The translations under genes were made by a program, and so were the position numbers. Shown here one piece after another: positions 19,887-27,957 of a stretch of 64,000 nucleotides of DNA; position 1 is the first letter of the stretch, and the number at the start of each line of letters is the position of its first letter. The notes beneath the pieces were generated by a model. It searched no databases and was not told the DNA's origin. It was given only the letters and a program-made list of their open reading frames with translations. The stretch is from an uncultured Corynebacterium sp. (lineage in GTDB: Bacteria; Actinomycetota; Actinomycetes; Mycobacteriales; Mycobacteriaceae): positions 1 through 64,000 of the forward strand of contig CALUBS010000013.1 of the NCBI GenBank assembly GCA_943914355.1, in the 5' to 3' direction.

Positions 19887-21409
19887 CGCTGTACCTCCAG
19901 GGTGGCGTTGTGCGCGAGGGCAATGGCGTGGAGAACGGCATAGGCCTTGTGCAGGGTTTCATCGGCTTCGGATTGCGGGACGGAATCGTGCACCACCCCG
20001 GCACCGGCTTGAACAGCAGCCGTACCGCGGTGCACGAAGGCGGAGCGAATGACAATGCAGGTATCCATGGCGCCATCGCCGCGCAGGTACCCCACTGCGC
20101 CGCCGTAGGAGCCACGGCGTTTGTGTTCGGCTTGGCGGATGAGCTCGCTGGCGCGTAGCTTGGGCGCGCCGGTCAACGTTCCCATGTTCATGCAGGCGCG
20201 GTAGGCATCGAGGGCATCGAAGTCTTTGTGCAAGGTGGCGGTCACGCGGGAGACCAAGTGCATGACCCGCGAGTAGCGGTCTACTTGGAGCAAGTCTGCT
20301 ACCCGCCGCGTGCCGGATTCTGCTACGCGGGCGAGATCATTGCGCGCGAGATCTACCAGCATGGTGTGCTCAGCTAGCTCCTTGGTATCCGTGCGCATCT
20401 CGAGTTCGTTGCGGATATCTAATTCATCGTTGATGGTGCCGTCCGGGTTGAGCCCGCGGGGCCTGGTTCCGGCAATGGGATAGAGCTCAACCTGCCGCGT
20501 CTCTGGGTCAAACTTCAAATTGGACTCCGGTGATGCGCCGAAAAGCTCGTAATCTTCTCCCCGGAGATAGAACATATACGGCGAAGGATTGGTCTCACGG
20601 AGTTGGCGGTAGGCCGCGAAGGCATCGGGGCAGTCCACGGTGAATGTGCGGGCGGGGACAACTTGGTAAATATCGCCGGAATCAATATTGCCCTTGAGCC
20701 GCGTTACCTGTTCGCAGAACGCGGCATCGTCAATATCCGCGGTCGCCGTCAAGGTACCCGCGGGCTGGCTGGGCTCTAGATCCTCTATCTCGGCTACGGG
20801 TGTACCGGCGAGCGCATCGAGCGTGTCCTTCAAGCGGGCTCGGTCGATATCCCAGCCCTCTACGTGCGCCGTCTGCGTTAGGTGGTCCACCGCGAGGACG
20901 GTTTGGGCGACGAGGAATTCATAATCGGGAAACTTATTGGGCCCCTCGCCTACCTCAGGTAAGTTTTCAAAAGTGGCCAAATAGTCATAGGCAAACCCGC
21001 CGGCGACGAAGGGCAATAGGGGCGAGGAATAGGAATCATCGCGCTGCAGCGCGCGGAGGATATCCGCCGTCGATTCATCTAGGAGCCGTTGCCGTTCATC
21101 GGACTCGTTGGAGGGCGAGAACTTAAAAACAATTTCCGTGGTTTCACGTGAAACAATCCGGTCTGTAAAGCGCGATTGCAGCATGGTGATGAGCTGCTCC
21201 CCCGCTGGGCTGAGCGCGAGGACGCGAACCCGCTGGCCGGTGCAGGTGACTTTTGCCGCGGCATCAAGCACGGCCAAGCACGTGAGGTTCTTCTTGGTTT
21301 CAATATCAGCGCTTTCCAATAATAAGGAATCGCTCGATCGTGCCAAGCTATGAAATAGCGCTGCGGCATCCCGGCAATAGGCAATATCGCGGGTGGCGGT
21401 GTATGTCAT
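19883..21409 (-). CDS. trpE: Anthranilate synthase component I
   Basis: 508 aa, first enzyme of the pathway, converting chorismate to anthranilate. The N-terminal L-L-E-S motif at residues 30-33 is part of the tryptophan feedback site of TrpE proteins, and N-P-S-P-Y-M-F-Y together with the G-T-R-P-R-G and G-A-P-K chorismate-enzyme signatures are present. It is first in the operon, about 160 bases downstream of the leader peptide and attenuator. A parS site is embedded near codons 86-90, read as V-S-R-E-T. Confidence 0.97.
   Translation of the reverse strand: MTYTATRDIAYCRDAAALFHSLARSSDSLLLESADIETKKNLTCLAVLDAAAKVTCTGQRVRVLALSPAGEQLITMLQSRFTDRIVSRETTEIVFKFSPSNESDERQRLLDESTADILRALQRDDSYSSPLLPFVAGGFAYDYLATFENLPEVGEGPNKFPDYEFLVAQTVLAVDHLTQTAHVEGWDIDRARLKDTLDALAGTPVAEIEDLEPSQPAGTLTATADIDDAAFCEQVTRLKGNIDSGDIYQVVPARTFTVDCPDAFAAYRQLRETNPSPYMFYLRGEDYELFGASPESNLKFDPETRQVELYPIAGTRPRGLNPDGTINDELDIRNELEMRTDTKELAEHTMLVDLARNDLARVAESGTRRVADLLQVDRYSRVMHLVSRVTATLHKDFDALDAYRACMNMGTLTGAPKLRASELIRQAEHKRRGSYGGAVGYLRGDGAMDTCIVIRSAFVHRGTAAVQAGAGVVHDSVPQSEADETLHKAYAVLHAIALAHNATLEVQR
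21140..21155. promoter_or_regulatory. parS site inside trpE
   Basis: Exact core GTTTCACGTGAAAC at 21141-21154, flanked by G and A; in frame as Val-Ser-Arg-Glu-Thr. Confidence 0.9.
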
Positions 21410-21490
21410 TGCAGTGCCCTTTCAGGAGTAACTGAGGAACAGAGTGCGAGGGACCCGAGGTATCCGCGAGCAAAGGCACTGAAAACGCCG

Positions 21491-21540
21491 AAAGGCCCGC
21501 AGAATGCGAGCCTAAAAATGGGTTGCGAAGAAAGGCCCGC
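21491..21540 (-). terminator. trp attenuator with alternative pairing
   Basis: Three segments on the minus strand: A = GCGGGCC (21534-21540), just after the leader stop; B = GGCTCGC (21506-21512); C = GCGGGCC (21494-21500), followed by TTTC. B can pair with A or with C, with one G-U in each. B:C is the terminator, with a 5-base loop. A:B is the antiterminator. A ribosome stalled on the Trp codons would leave A free; one reaching the stop codon would cover A. The U-tract is weak. Confidence 0.75.
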
Positions 21541-21543
21541 GAG

Positions 21544-21582
21544 TTACGCGCGCCACCACCAACGAGTAGTCATTTTCTTCAT
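21544..21582 (-). CDS. trpL: trp leader peptide
   Basis: Twelve residues, MKKMTTRWWWRA, from ATG 21582, or nine from the in-frame ATG 21573. Three consecutive Trp codons stand four codons before the stop. Directly after the stop is a structure with competing hairpins, and trpE follows. This is the arrangement of transcription attenuation by ribosome stalling. C. glutamicum also has a Trp-rich trp leader. The start with the better ribosome site is not obvious. Confidence 0.85.
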   Translation of the reverse strand: MKKMTTRWWWRA

Positions 21583-21604
21583 GGGCACTAGCCTAGCCTA
21601 AATT

Positions 21605-21610
21605 TCTATA
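21605..21610 (-). promoter_or_regulatory. -10 candidate of the trp operon promoter
   Basis: TATAGA on the minus strand lies about 22 bases before the leader ATG. A weak TTTTTC occurs 17 bases further upstream; a conventional -35 is not evident. The gabD-like gene is transcribed the other way from about 110 bases to the right. Confidence 0.4.
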
Positions 21611-21719
21611 GCGTGGAAGAAACAAGTGAAAAATATTCAATCGGTATCTAATAAGTGGTCTTCGCGTCCGTTAAGGGTAATGTGGTGCAGGTCTATATCT
21701 TCAAGAAAGGTGACGATAA

Positions 21720-23195
21720 GTGAGTATTAATATCGAAGAGGTAATTGCAAAGGTTCCCACCCAATTGCTTATCGGTGGTGAGTGGCGCGATTCCACCTCC
21801 GGTGAGACTTTTGACGTAGAAAACCCAGCGACGGGCGAAACGCTGGCGACGCTCTCTTCCGCAAACTCGGATGATGCGATTGCTGCCCTCGAGGCTGCCT
21901 GTGCCGTGCAGGATGAATGGGCGCGCACCACGCCGCGCGAGCGCGCGGAGATTCTGCGCCGAGCATTCGATCTAGTACAGGAGCGGGCGGATGAATTCGC
22001 AGCACTGATGACGCTAGAGATGGGTAAGCCCTTCGCGGAAGCTAAGGGTGAGGTCACTTATGGCGGCGAGTTCCTGCGTTGGTTCAGTGAGGAAACGGTG
22101 CGCGATTACGGTCGCGCCGCAACCGTTCCGGAAGGCACGCTGCGGATGATCACCCGCCGCAAGCCGGTGGGTCCCTGCCTCTTGATCACCCCGTGGAACT
22201 TCCCGTTGGCCATGGCTACCCGCAAGGTGGCTCCGGCGGTCGCAGCAGGCTGCACGATGGTGCTCAAGCCGGCCAAGCTGACTCCCCTGACTGCGCAGTA
22301 CTTTGCGCAGACCATGATCGATGCTGGGCTTCCAAAGGGCGTGCTTAACGTCGTTGCCGGTAAGTCTGCATCTGCAATTTCGGAGCCATTGCTTGCCGAT
22401 GACCGCTTGCGCAAGCTTTCCTTCACTGGTTCTACCCCAGTGGGCCGGACCCTTTTGAAGGGCGCGGCCGATAATGTGCTGCGTACCTCCATGGAACTGG
22501 GCGGCAATGCCCCATTCATTGTCTTTGAGGACGCAGATATTGACCAAGCAGTCCAGGGTGCAATGGGCGCCAAGATGCGCAATATTGGCGAAGCCTGCAC
22601 CGCAGCGAACCGCTTCTTGGTCCACGAGTCTGTTGCCGAGGAGTTCTCCGAGAAGCTCGTTGCGGAATTCGAGAAGCTGAATTTGGGCAATGGCATGGAC
22701 GAAGGTGTTACTTGCGGTCCGCTCGTCGAGTCCAAGGCTTTGGAGAGCATTGCGGCACTGGTGGACGATGCTGCAGAAAAGGGCGCTACCATCGCCACCG
22801 GCGGTAAGCGCGGGGATGGCGCCGGCTACTTCTACGAGCCTACGGTGATTACCAATGTTTCACGTGAAACACGCGTCGCCCAGGAAGAGATCTTCGGCCC
22901 AGTCGCCCCGATTATCACCTTCAGCACCGAGGAAGAAGCGCTCGAGATCGCCAACGATACCGAGTACGGTTTGGCATCTTACGTCTTTACTGAGAATTCC
23001 GACCGCCTGTGGCGCATCGCCGATGGCCTAGAGTTCGGCCTGATGGGCTTCAACGCCGGCGTTATCTCTAACGCCGCTGCCCCATTCGGTGGCGTCAAGC
23101 AATCCGGAATGGGCCGCGAGGGTGGCGCGGAAGGTATCGAGGAATACACCTCCGTGCAGTACCTGGGCATCCGCGACCCTTATGCCAACGCTTAG
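21720..23195 (+). CDS. gabD: NAD(P)-dependent aldehyde dehydrogenase, succinate-semialdehyde dehydrogenase type
   Basis: 491 aa from the GTG at 21720, preceded by GAAAGGTG. Typical ALDH features are present: T-P-W-N-F-P near residue 157, K-P-A-K near 182, F-T-G-S-T-P-V-G-R near 239, M-E-L-G-G with the general base Glu, and catalytic Cys293 in G-E-A-C-T-A-A-N-R. The G-E-A-C-T-A-A-N-R-F context and overall length fit succinate-semialdehyde dehydrogenases, which feed succinate from GABA or glyoxylate-shunt bypasses. Other aliphatic aldehydes are possible substrates. No GABA aminotransferase is adjacent. A perfect 16-base parS is embedded near codon 380. Confidence 0.88.
   Translation: MSINIEEVIAKVPTQLLIGGEWRDSTSGETFDVENPATGETLATLSSANSDDAIAALEAACAVQDEWARTTPRERAEILRRAFDLVQERADEFAALMTLEMGKPFAEAKGEVTYGGEFLRWFSEETVRDYGRAATVPEGTLRMITRRKPVGPCLLITPWNFPLAMATRKVAPAVAAGCTMVLKPAKLTPLTAQYFAQTMIDAGLPKGVLNVVAGKSASAISEPLLADDRLRKLSFTGSTPVGRTLLKGAADNVLRTSMELGGNAPFIVFEDADIDQAVQGAMGAKMRNIGEACTAANRFLVHESVAEEFSEKLVAEFEKLNLGNGMDEGVTCGPLVESKALESIAALVDDAAEKGATIATGGKRGDGAGYFYEPTVITNVSRETRVAQEEIFGPVAPIITFSTEEEALEIANDTEYGLASYVFTENSDRLWRIADGLEFGLMGFNAGVISNAAAPFGGVKQSGMGREGGAEGIEEYTSVQYLGIRDPYANA
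22856..22871. promoter_or_regulatory. Perfect parS site inside the gabD-like gene
   Basis: TGTTTCACGTGAAACA, a complete 16-base palindrome at the rightmost exact position of the cluster; in frame as Val-Ser-Arg-Glu-Thr. Confidence 0.92.
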
Positions 23196-23273
23196 GCCTT
23201 CAATCGGCAACGCAATCACTGTTTAGAGCGCGCTTATAACCGTGTTTGATTAAACATTTAAGTGCCAGCGGCG

Positions 23274-23279
23274 TATACT
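23274..23279 (+). promoter_or_regulatory. -10 candidate for the MFS gene
   Basis: TATACT, about 100 bases before the TTG start. A TTGATT lies 22 bases upstream, too far for a standard -35; it sits inside a small TGTTT-GATT-AAACA palindrome (about 23243-23256). Confidence 0.3.
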
Positions 23280-23315
23280 CACTCCCCGCATAATTGTGAT
23301 CGCTTTCCTTCTCCC

Positions 23316-23342
23316 CGCACGCGGCCCTTTTGGGGCCGTGCG
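23316..23342 (+). terminator. Hairpin in the region between gabD and the MFS gene
   Basis: CGCAC-gc-GGCCC pairs with GGGCC-GTGCG around a T-rich loop, with a two-base bulge. A run of T (from about 23355) follows 12 bases later, so it could act as a terminator for gabD or a 5' leader structure for the MFS gene. Confidence 0.4.
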
Positions 23343-23380
23343 CGGTTGGGAGGATTTTTTATTTTTAATTGGAGTGAGTC

Positions 23381-24598
23381 TTGTCAACAACGAATTCAGC
23401 GGCTCAGCCGCCATTGGTTACACCCACGTTCCTGTTGGCGTGGGTGGCTAATTTTGGCCAGTTTCTTGTCTTCTACTTAACGGTAACGACCATGGCCCTG
23501 TATGCCGTCGAAAGCTTCGGGGCCTCCGATACCGTCAGCGGCTTTGCCTCTAGTGCCTTTGTTTTGGGTGCGACGTTCATGCGCATCTTCTCTGGCTGGT
23601 TGGTGGACCGCGTGGGGCAAAAGCGCGCCGCCCTGACCTCGCTGGCTTTTGTCAGCATCGTGACGGTGGGCTATTTCGTGGTCCATAACGTGGCCGTCCT
23701 CATCCTCGTGCGGCTGCTTCACGGCGCAGGCTATGCGTTGACCTCTACGGCGCTCATGGCCGTTGCGCAGTCCGTCATCCCCCAACAGCGCCGCGCGGAG
23801 GGCACCGGCTACTTCGCCCTCGGCACTACACTTGCCACCGCCTTTGGCCCGGCAGTGGGCTTGTTCTTGGCCAATAATATTGGCTACAACACCCTCTTTG
23901 GGGTCGCCCTGGGATCCAATATCGTCTCCCTCGTGCTGGCGCTCGTATTGCGCTACCCGGCGGAGCTCGATGAAGAAAAGCCCACTTTCAAGCTGCGCAA
24001 TGCCGTGCACCCCAACGTGGTGCCCATTGGTATTTTCATGCTCCTGGTGGGCATCGCCTACTCCGGCGTGGTCACCTATCTCAACGCCTATGCGCGCGAA
24101 GAGGACCTGGCCACCGGCGCCGGCCTCTTTTTCATCGGCTACGCCGTAGTCATGCTCATCATGCGCTTCTTCTTGGGCCGCATCCAGGACCACAAAGGCG
24201 ATAATTCGGTCATGTACCTGGGCCTGGTGTCCTTCGCCATCGCCCTTATCATCATGGGCTTTCCCAGCAATGACGTCATGCTCGTGGTCGCGGGTGCATT
24301 TACGGGCATGGGATACGGCACGCTAAGCCCCGCCTGCCAGGCCATCTCGGTGCGCTCTGTATCGGCCGCACAGATAGGCGCGGGCATCTCCACGATGTTC
24401 CTCTTGATGGACTTCGGCATCGGCCTCGCACCCTTCGGGCTTGGCCCCATCGTGAGTGCCACTGGCTTCAATACGATGTACCTCATCCTCGCCGGCCTCA
24501 TCGTCGTCGCGGCGGTGTACTACTACATGGTGCACGGCCGCTACCCCAAGGCGAAGGCGCCCGTTATCAGCGCCGCAGAGGGCGCGCAGGCGGCCTAA
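23381..24598 (+). CDS. MFS transporter, probable drug/metabolite exporter
   Basis: 405 aa from a TTG start with a GGAGTGAG ribosome site five bases upstream. Twelve hydrophobic segments are expected. The loop 2-3 motif G-W-L-V-D-R-V-G-Q-K-R near residues 70-80 is the classic MFS signature, and there is an R-L-L-H-G-A-G-Y motif in helix 4, like 12-TM efflux proteins of the YfcJ/YhhS kind. Substrate is unknown. It is monocistronic, ending at a strong terminator. Confidence 0.85.
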   Translation: MSTTNSAAQPPLVTPTFLLAWVANFGQFLVFYLTVTTMALYAVESFGASDTVSGFASSAFVLGATFMRIFSGWLVDRVGQKRAALTSLAFVSIVTVGYFVVHNVAVLILVRLLHGAGYALTSTALMAVAQSVIPQQRRAEGTGYFALGTTLATAFGPAVGLFLANNIGYNTLFGVALGSNIVSLVLALVLRYPAELDEEKPTFKLRNAVHPNVVPIGIFMLLVGIAYSGVVTYLNAYAREEDLATGAGLFFIGYAVVMLIMRFFLGRIQDHKGDNSVMYLGLVSFAIALIIMGFPSNDVMLVVAGAFTGMGYGTLSPACQAISVRSVSAAQIGAGISTMFLLMDFGIGLAPFGLGPIVSATGFNTMYLILAGLIVVAAVYYYMVHGRYPKAKAPVISAAEGAQAA

Positions 24599-24615
24599 AG
24601 CGGCACAGGTATTTG

Positions 24616-24642
24616 GCTCCGGTTTATACCCGGAGCTTTTTT
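24616..24642 (+). terminator. Terminator of the MFS gene, overlapping the MOSC 3' end
   Basis: GCTCCGG (24616-24622) pairs with CCGGAGC (24630-24636), followed by TTTTTTG. Its right half lies inside the last codons of the convergent MOSC gene. Confidence 0.85.
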
Positions 24643-25256
24643 GCGTGCTGGGGCGGCAAGCACTCGGCATCGAGCACGCGCCGGGCCATCGCCCGGTCCC
24701 CCATCTTGGCCGCAAACGCCATGCGCATGGTGATATCGTGCGCGGGAGCGGGGCCGCAGGTGATGGCATCCCCAGCAGAAATGCGCCCGGGCGAAATGAC
24801 GCGGAAGTACACGCCGCAATCGCCGCGCGCGGTCCACCGCTTGAGCCAGCCCTTTTCCTGGACCCAGCCGGAAAAGGTTGCGCATGGCTGGCGGGGTACG
24901 GAGACCTCGAGCGTGGTCGTGCCGATGTGGAGGCGTTGGTTGATAAGCAGCGCGGAGAGATCAATGCCGCGCGTAGTGAGGTTTTCCCCAAAGGCCCCTG
25001 AATCCAGCGTGCGGCCCAGCGAATCCTCCCAATAATCTAGCTCCTCGCGGGCATAGGCATAGACCGCCTTGTCACTTCCACCGTGGTGCTCGCTATCGCC
25101 GATAGAATCGCCGCGCACGCCAGAGCCATCGCCGTAATTGGGGCCAGGTGCGGAAATATCGATGAAGTCTTGCGGGCGCTTGTCGATGCCCGAAAACTCA
25201 TGCCTCCCGCTCGGATCCGGCCTGCGTACGGCGACGTTGGTGGAAATAACCTGCAT
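24624..25256 (-). CDS. MOSC-domain protein of the YiiM type
   Basis: 210 aa from the ATG at 25256, chosen because the preceding gene stops three bases earlier (TGATATG) and the upstream in-frame extension lies inside that gene. Family features are G-V-x-G-D and H-H-G-G-x-D-K-A-V-Y-A-Y near residues 50-70, G-E-N-L near 94-97, and the conserved Cys in P-R-Q-P-C-A-T-F. MOSC domains bind molybdenum cofactor sulfur. YiiM-type members help detoxify N-hydroxylated compounds such as hydroxylaminopurine; that role here is inference. The last codons form half of the neighbouring gene's terminator. Confidence 0.85.
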   Translation of the reverse strand: MQVISTNVAVRRPDPSGRHEFSGIDKRPQDFIDISAPGPNYGDGSGVRGDSIGDSEHHGGSDKAVYAYAREELDYWEDSLGRTLDSGAFGENLTTRGIDLSALLINQRLHIGTTTLEVSVPRQPCATFSGWVQEKGWLKRWTARGDCGVYFRVISPGRISAGDAITCGPAPAHDITMRMAFAAKMGDRAMARRVLDAECLPPQHAKKLRV

Positions 25257-25257
25257 A

Positions 25258-27843
25258 TCAGTCACTGTAGTCGCGGGTAAGGGCCTCCGCAGTGAGAATA
25301 TCCCGGTAAAACAGCTCAGGAGCCAGCGAGACCGCCTCCGCGAGCTGCGGGAGGGCATTATCTAGCGCGGAGGCCACGGCCGCATCCGTCAGCTTCCCAT
25401 TGGCCACCCCACGTGCGGCGATGGCAAAGACATAAGAAATAAACGGCATCCAGGCAGAGCCGCCAAGATCAGTGTTTCCATCCCCAAAGGCGTCCAGGGC
25501 GAGCAGCGTGTGCAATACCGACTTATCTACGCCCAATTGCTGCAGCGTCACCCGCAATTGCAGCGCGGTAGTGCGCAGGTTGGACATGGTCCCCAGGCGG
25601 GTCAGCGCCAAGTCGTTATCGAAGCATTCGCGCAGCGCGGCGATGCGGTGGGCGTCATCGCACAGCTGCGCGCTGTCAGTAGCGGGCGTTGGGGCCTCGC
25701 CGGTGGCGCTCATGAGCAGCATAGGGCGGGTGACATCGTCTACTCCCGTGGTGGCCGTCCGCCACAGCGAGGGGGAACCGGAGTGTTCCACGTGGGCCTG
25801 GTTGGCATCGGCAAGCGCGGCGAGCACGGAAGAAGGTTCCGCGGCCTCTTTCCCATCGCTACTAAAGGAACGGGTAATCAGGCCCGTGCGCACCAACGCG
25901 CGCATGCGCTGGCCGCGCTCGAAGTCCACCTGCATGAGCGCATCAAGGCTGGCGCGCGGATCGGCCTCGATGTTCTTGATAACGCCCTCGAAGGTCTCCT
26001 TGGCCTTGGGAGCGAGGCGGCGCAGGGCGGCATAGTTCTCCCACGTGCCGGCGGTATTCTCGCTCTCGCCGTCGTGGAAGATGATAAGCGAGCTTGCCGG
26101 TGGGTACTGCGGGGCGGCGAGATCGCTGGCCGGTTCATCCTCGCGGAAGTCCACGATGAGATCGCCAGCCTCGTGCAATTCCTCCGGTAGCTCGAAGCCC
26201 TCCTCCACCGGCTCCAAGGGCAGCGGCTCGCTGGCGGGGTTGCCAAGCGGCCACGCCCAGGCCAAAAGCTCCACTTCTTCTTCGTGGGTTTGCTCGGGTA
26301 TCAAGATGCCATCTTCGATGGTGGCGCGGGCGACCAGCGGCGCCTTGCGCACCGTGGCGATGGCGGCATAGATCAGATCGTTTGCCGCGGTTGCCTCGTA
26401 TTCCATCACGCGGCGGTCCATGCTGCGCTTGAGGTGCGCCGCGCGCTCCTTATCCGGCAGGCCCTCCAAATACTCCTCATAGGACAGTGTGGACCACAGG
26501 AGGTAGAGCTCCAGCGAGGACTTCTTGGTCAGCGCGGCCTTGAGGGCGCGATTCGGCACGGAGAGCGTGGTCGTCGCCTCCGTCGAACCATTGGCGGTCA
26601 CAAGATCCCGGATCTTCTGGTTCTTATCAATGACCACGAATTTCGCCAGGGGTAGCGGCTCCGGCGAGTGCACCGTAAACAGCGCATCCGCATCCAGCTG
26701 ATCCGCCAGGATGACCTGCTTATCCATATAATCCACGGGCTCGGCCGCGGTGCGCTTCACGCGCGTGCGGATGGTCGCCGGAATGACCTCAAAGGTCAGC
26801 TCGTAGCCGGCCTCGCTGCTGATGGTTTCCTCGCGCACCGATTCGTCTTCGCCAAATACGCGTTGGCCCTTCTCCATGTGAATGGGCTTATCGGGGGACG
26901 AGGCCAAGGCATAGCTAAACGGCGAGAGGTTACCCAGGGCGTCGATGAAGCGGAAGTTGGTGCCGCGGGGCCCCTCGTTCTTGGAGCGCATGTGGAGGGT
27001 TTCGGCAAAGTTGAGATAGTGGACATCGACAAGCTCCTCGCCCTTGTACAGGCTAAAGCGATACCGGCCCACCCAAGGGTCTTCGAAGACGTCACCGGGT
27101 AGGACTTCATGGATTCCCTCCGGCAGCTCATCTTCTAAGATTTCTTCTTCTTCCCCACCGATGGGGACATAGGTCAGTTGCAGGTGAAGTGGGGTATTGA
27201 CCAAGAGGCGCGGGGATTTCGTGTACACCAGCTCGCCGTCCAGCCCGCGCGCGTTGGGCAGGGACTTGACCGCCATATCCCAGGAAAAATCCGCGCTCTC
27301 CGCAACGGTGATGGTGGCCTTGTCTTGGCGCGGCACAGCGATGGAGAAGGAATCTTCTGCCGCTACCTCAAGGATGGACCAGCCTTCCCACGCGCCATGC
27401 GGGCGCGGCTGGTTCTCCGGGGCAGGAGTTAACTGCGTACCGGTCGGTGCGATGAAGATATACGCGCCCTGCGGGATGGGCTGCGTGCTATCGACGGGCC
27501 GGTGCGCGGAATCGAGCAGCAGGCCGCCATTGGCAATACCCGCAAACTCCAGCGTTTGTTCCGCAAACGTTACGGCAAGGTGGGTAAAGGCCTGCGGCAT
27601 GGAAACCCACAAGCCAGGTTCCTCACCGGCGACGTAATAAAACTTGCGGGTGACCTCCGTGCCATCCAGCAACTGCGTGGTCACGGTCCATTGGGGGTCT
27701 TCCGGTTCATAGGCCGCGCTCACGGCTGGCAGGTAAAGCTCTAAAGTATCGGTATCCGGCGAGAGGCGAAGATGCGGGACCCCTTGAAAAACCGCCGCGT
27801 CTAGAAAAGATGATAGCTGGCTACGAAACTTCTCCTGGCTCAT
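25258..27843 (-). CDS. Large orphan cytoplasmic protein, function unknown
   Basis: 861 aa. No signal peptide or membrane segment. The first ~360 residues are rich in alternating hydrophobic/polar strands (for example G-A-W-E-G-W-S-I-L-E-V and W-V-G-R-Y-R-F-S-L-Y), suggesting repeated beta-sandwich modules. A middle part has K/E-rich helices (~430-560). The last ~270 residues are mostly helical, with many Ala/Leu repeats. I see no Walker, nuclease, protease or helicase motif. It is strongly acidic. It ends in TGATATG overlapping the MOSC start, so the two are likely translated from one mRNA. I do not recognise the family. Confidence 0.8.
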   Translation of the reverse strand: MSQEKFRSQLSSFLDAAVFQGVPHLRLSPDTDTLELYLPAVSAAYEPEDPQWTVTTQLLDGTEVTRKFYYVAGEEPGLWVSMPQAFTHLAVTFAEQTLEFAGIANGGLLLDSAHRPVDSTQPIPQGAYIFIAPTGTQLTPAPENQPRPHGAWEGWSILEVAAEDSFSIAVPRQDKATITVAESADFSWDMAVKSLPNARGLDGELVYTKSPRLLVNTPLHLQLTYVPIGGEEEEILEDELPEGIHEVLPGDVFEDPWVGRYRFSLYKGEELVDVHYLNFAETLHMRSKNEGPRGTNFRFIDALGNLSPFSYALASSPDKPIHMEKGQRVFGEDESVREETISSEAGYELTFEVIPATIRTRVKRTAAEPVDYMDKQVILADQLDADALFTVHSPEPLPLAKFVVIDKNQKIRDLVTANGSTEATTTLSVPNRALKAALTKKSSLELYLLWSTLSYEEYLEGLPDKERAAHLKRSMDRRVMEYEATAANDLIYAAIATVRKAPLVARATIEDGILIPEQTHEEEVELLAWAWPLGNPASEPLPLEPVEEGFELPEELHEAGDLIVDFREDEPASDLAAPQYPPASSLIIFHDGESENTAGTWENYAALRRLAPKAKETFEGVIKNIEADPRASLDALMQVDFERGQRMRALVRTGLITRSFSSDGKEAAEPSSVLAALADANQAHVEHSGSPSLWRTATTGVDDVTRPMLLMSATGEAPTPATDSAQLCDDAHRIAALRECFDNDLALTRLGTMSNLRTTALQLRVTLQQLGVDKSVLHTLLALDAFGDGNTDLGGSAWMPFISYVFAIAARGVANGKLTDAAVASALDNALPQLAEAVSLAPELFYRDILTAEALTRDYSD

Positions 27844-27896
27844 TTACACCAGCCTAGATCATTTTTGAAAAGATGTGGATTCTGCAGGCAGAGGGC

Positions 27897-27935
27897 AAAA
27901 AGAAGGCTTTCACCACTGAGAGTGATGAAAGCCTT
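27897..27935 (-). terminator. Terminator of the alkaline phosphatase gene
   Basis: AAGGCTTTCAcCACT (27903-27917) pairs with AGTGaTGAAAGCCTT (27921-27935), one mismatch, tiny loop. On the minus strand it is followed by CTTTTTG (A-run at 27897-27901 on the plus strand). Confidence 0.88.
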
Positions 27936-27957
27936 TGCGCGCGATTGATCGCGTGGA

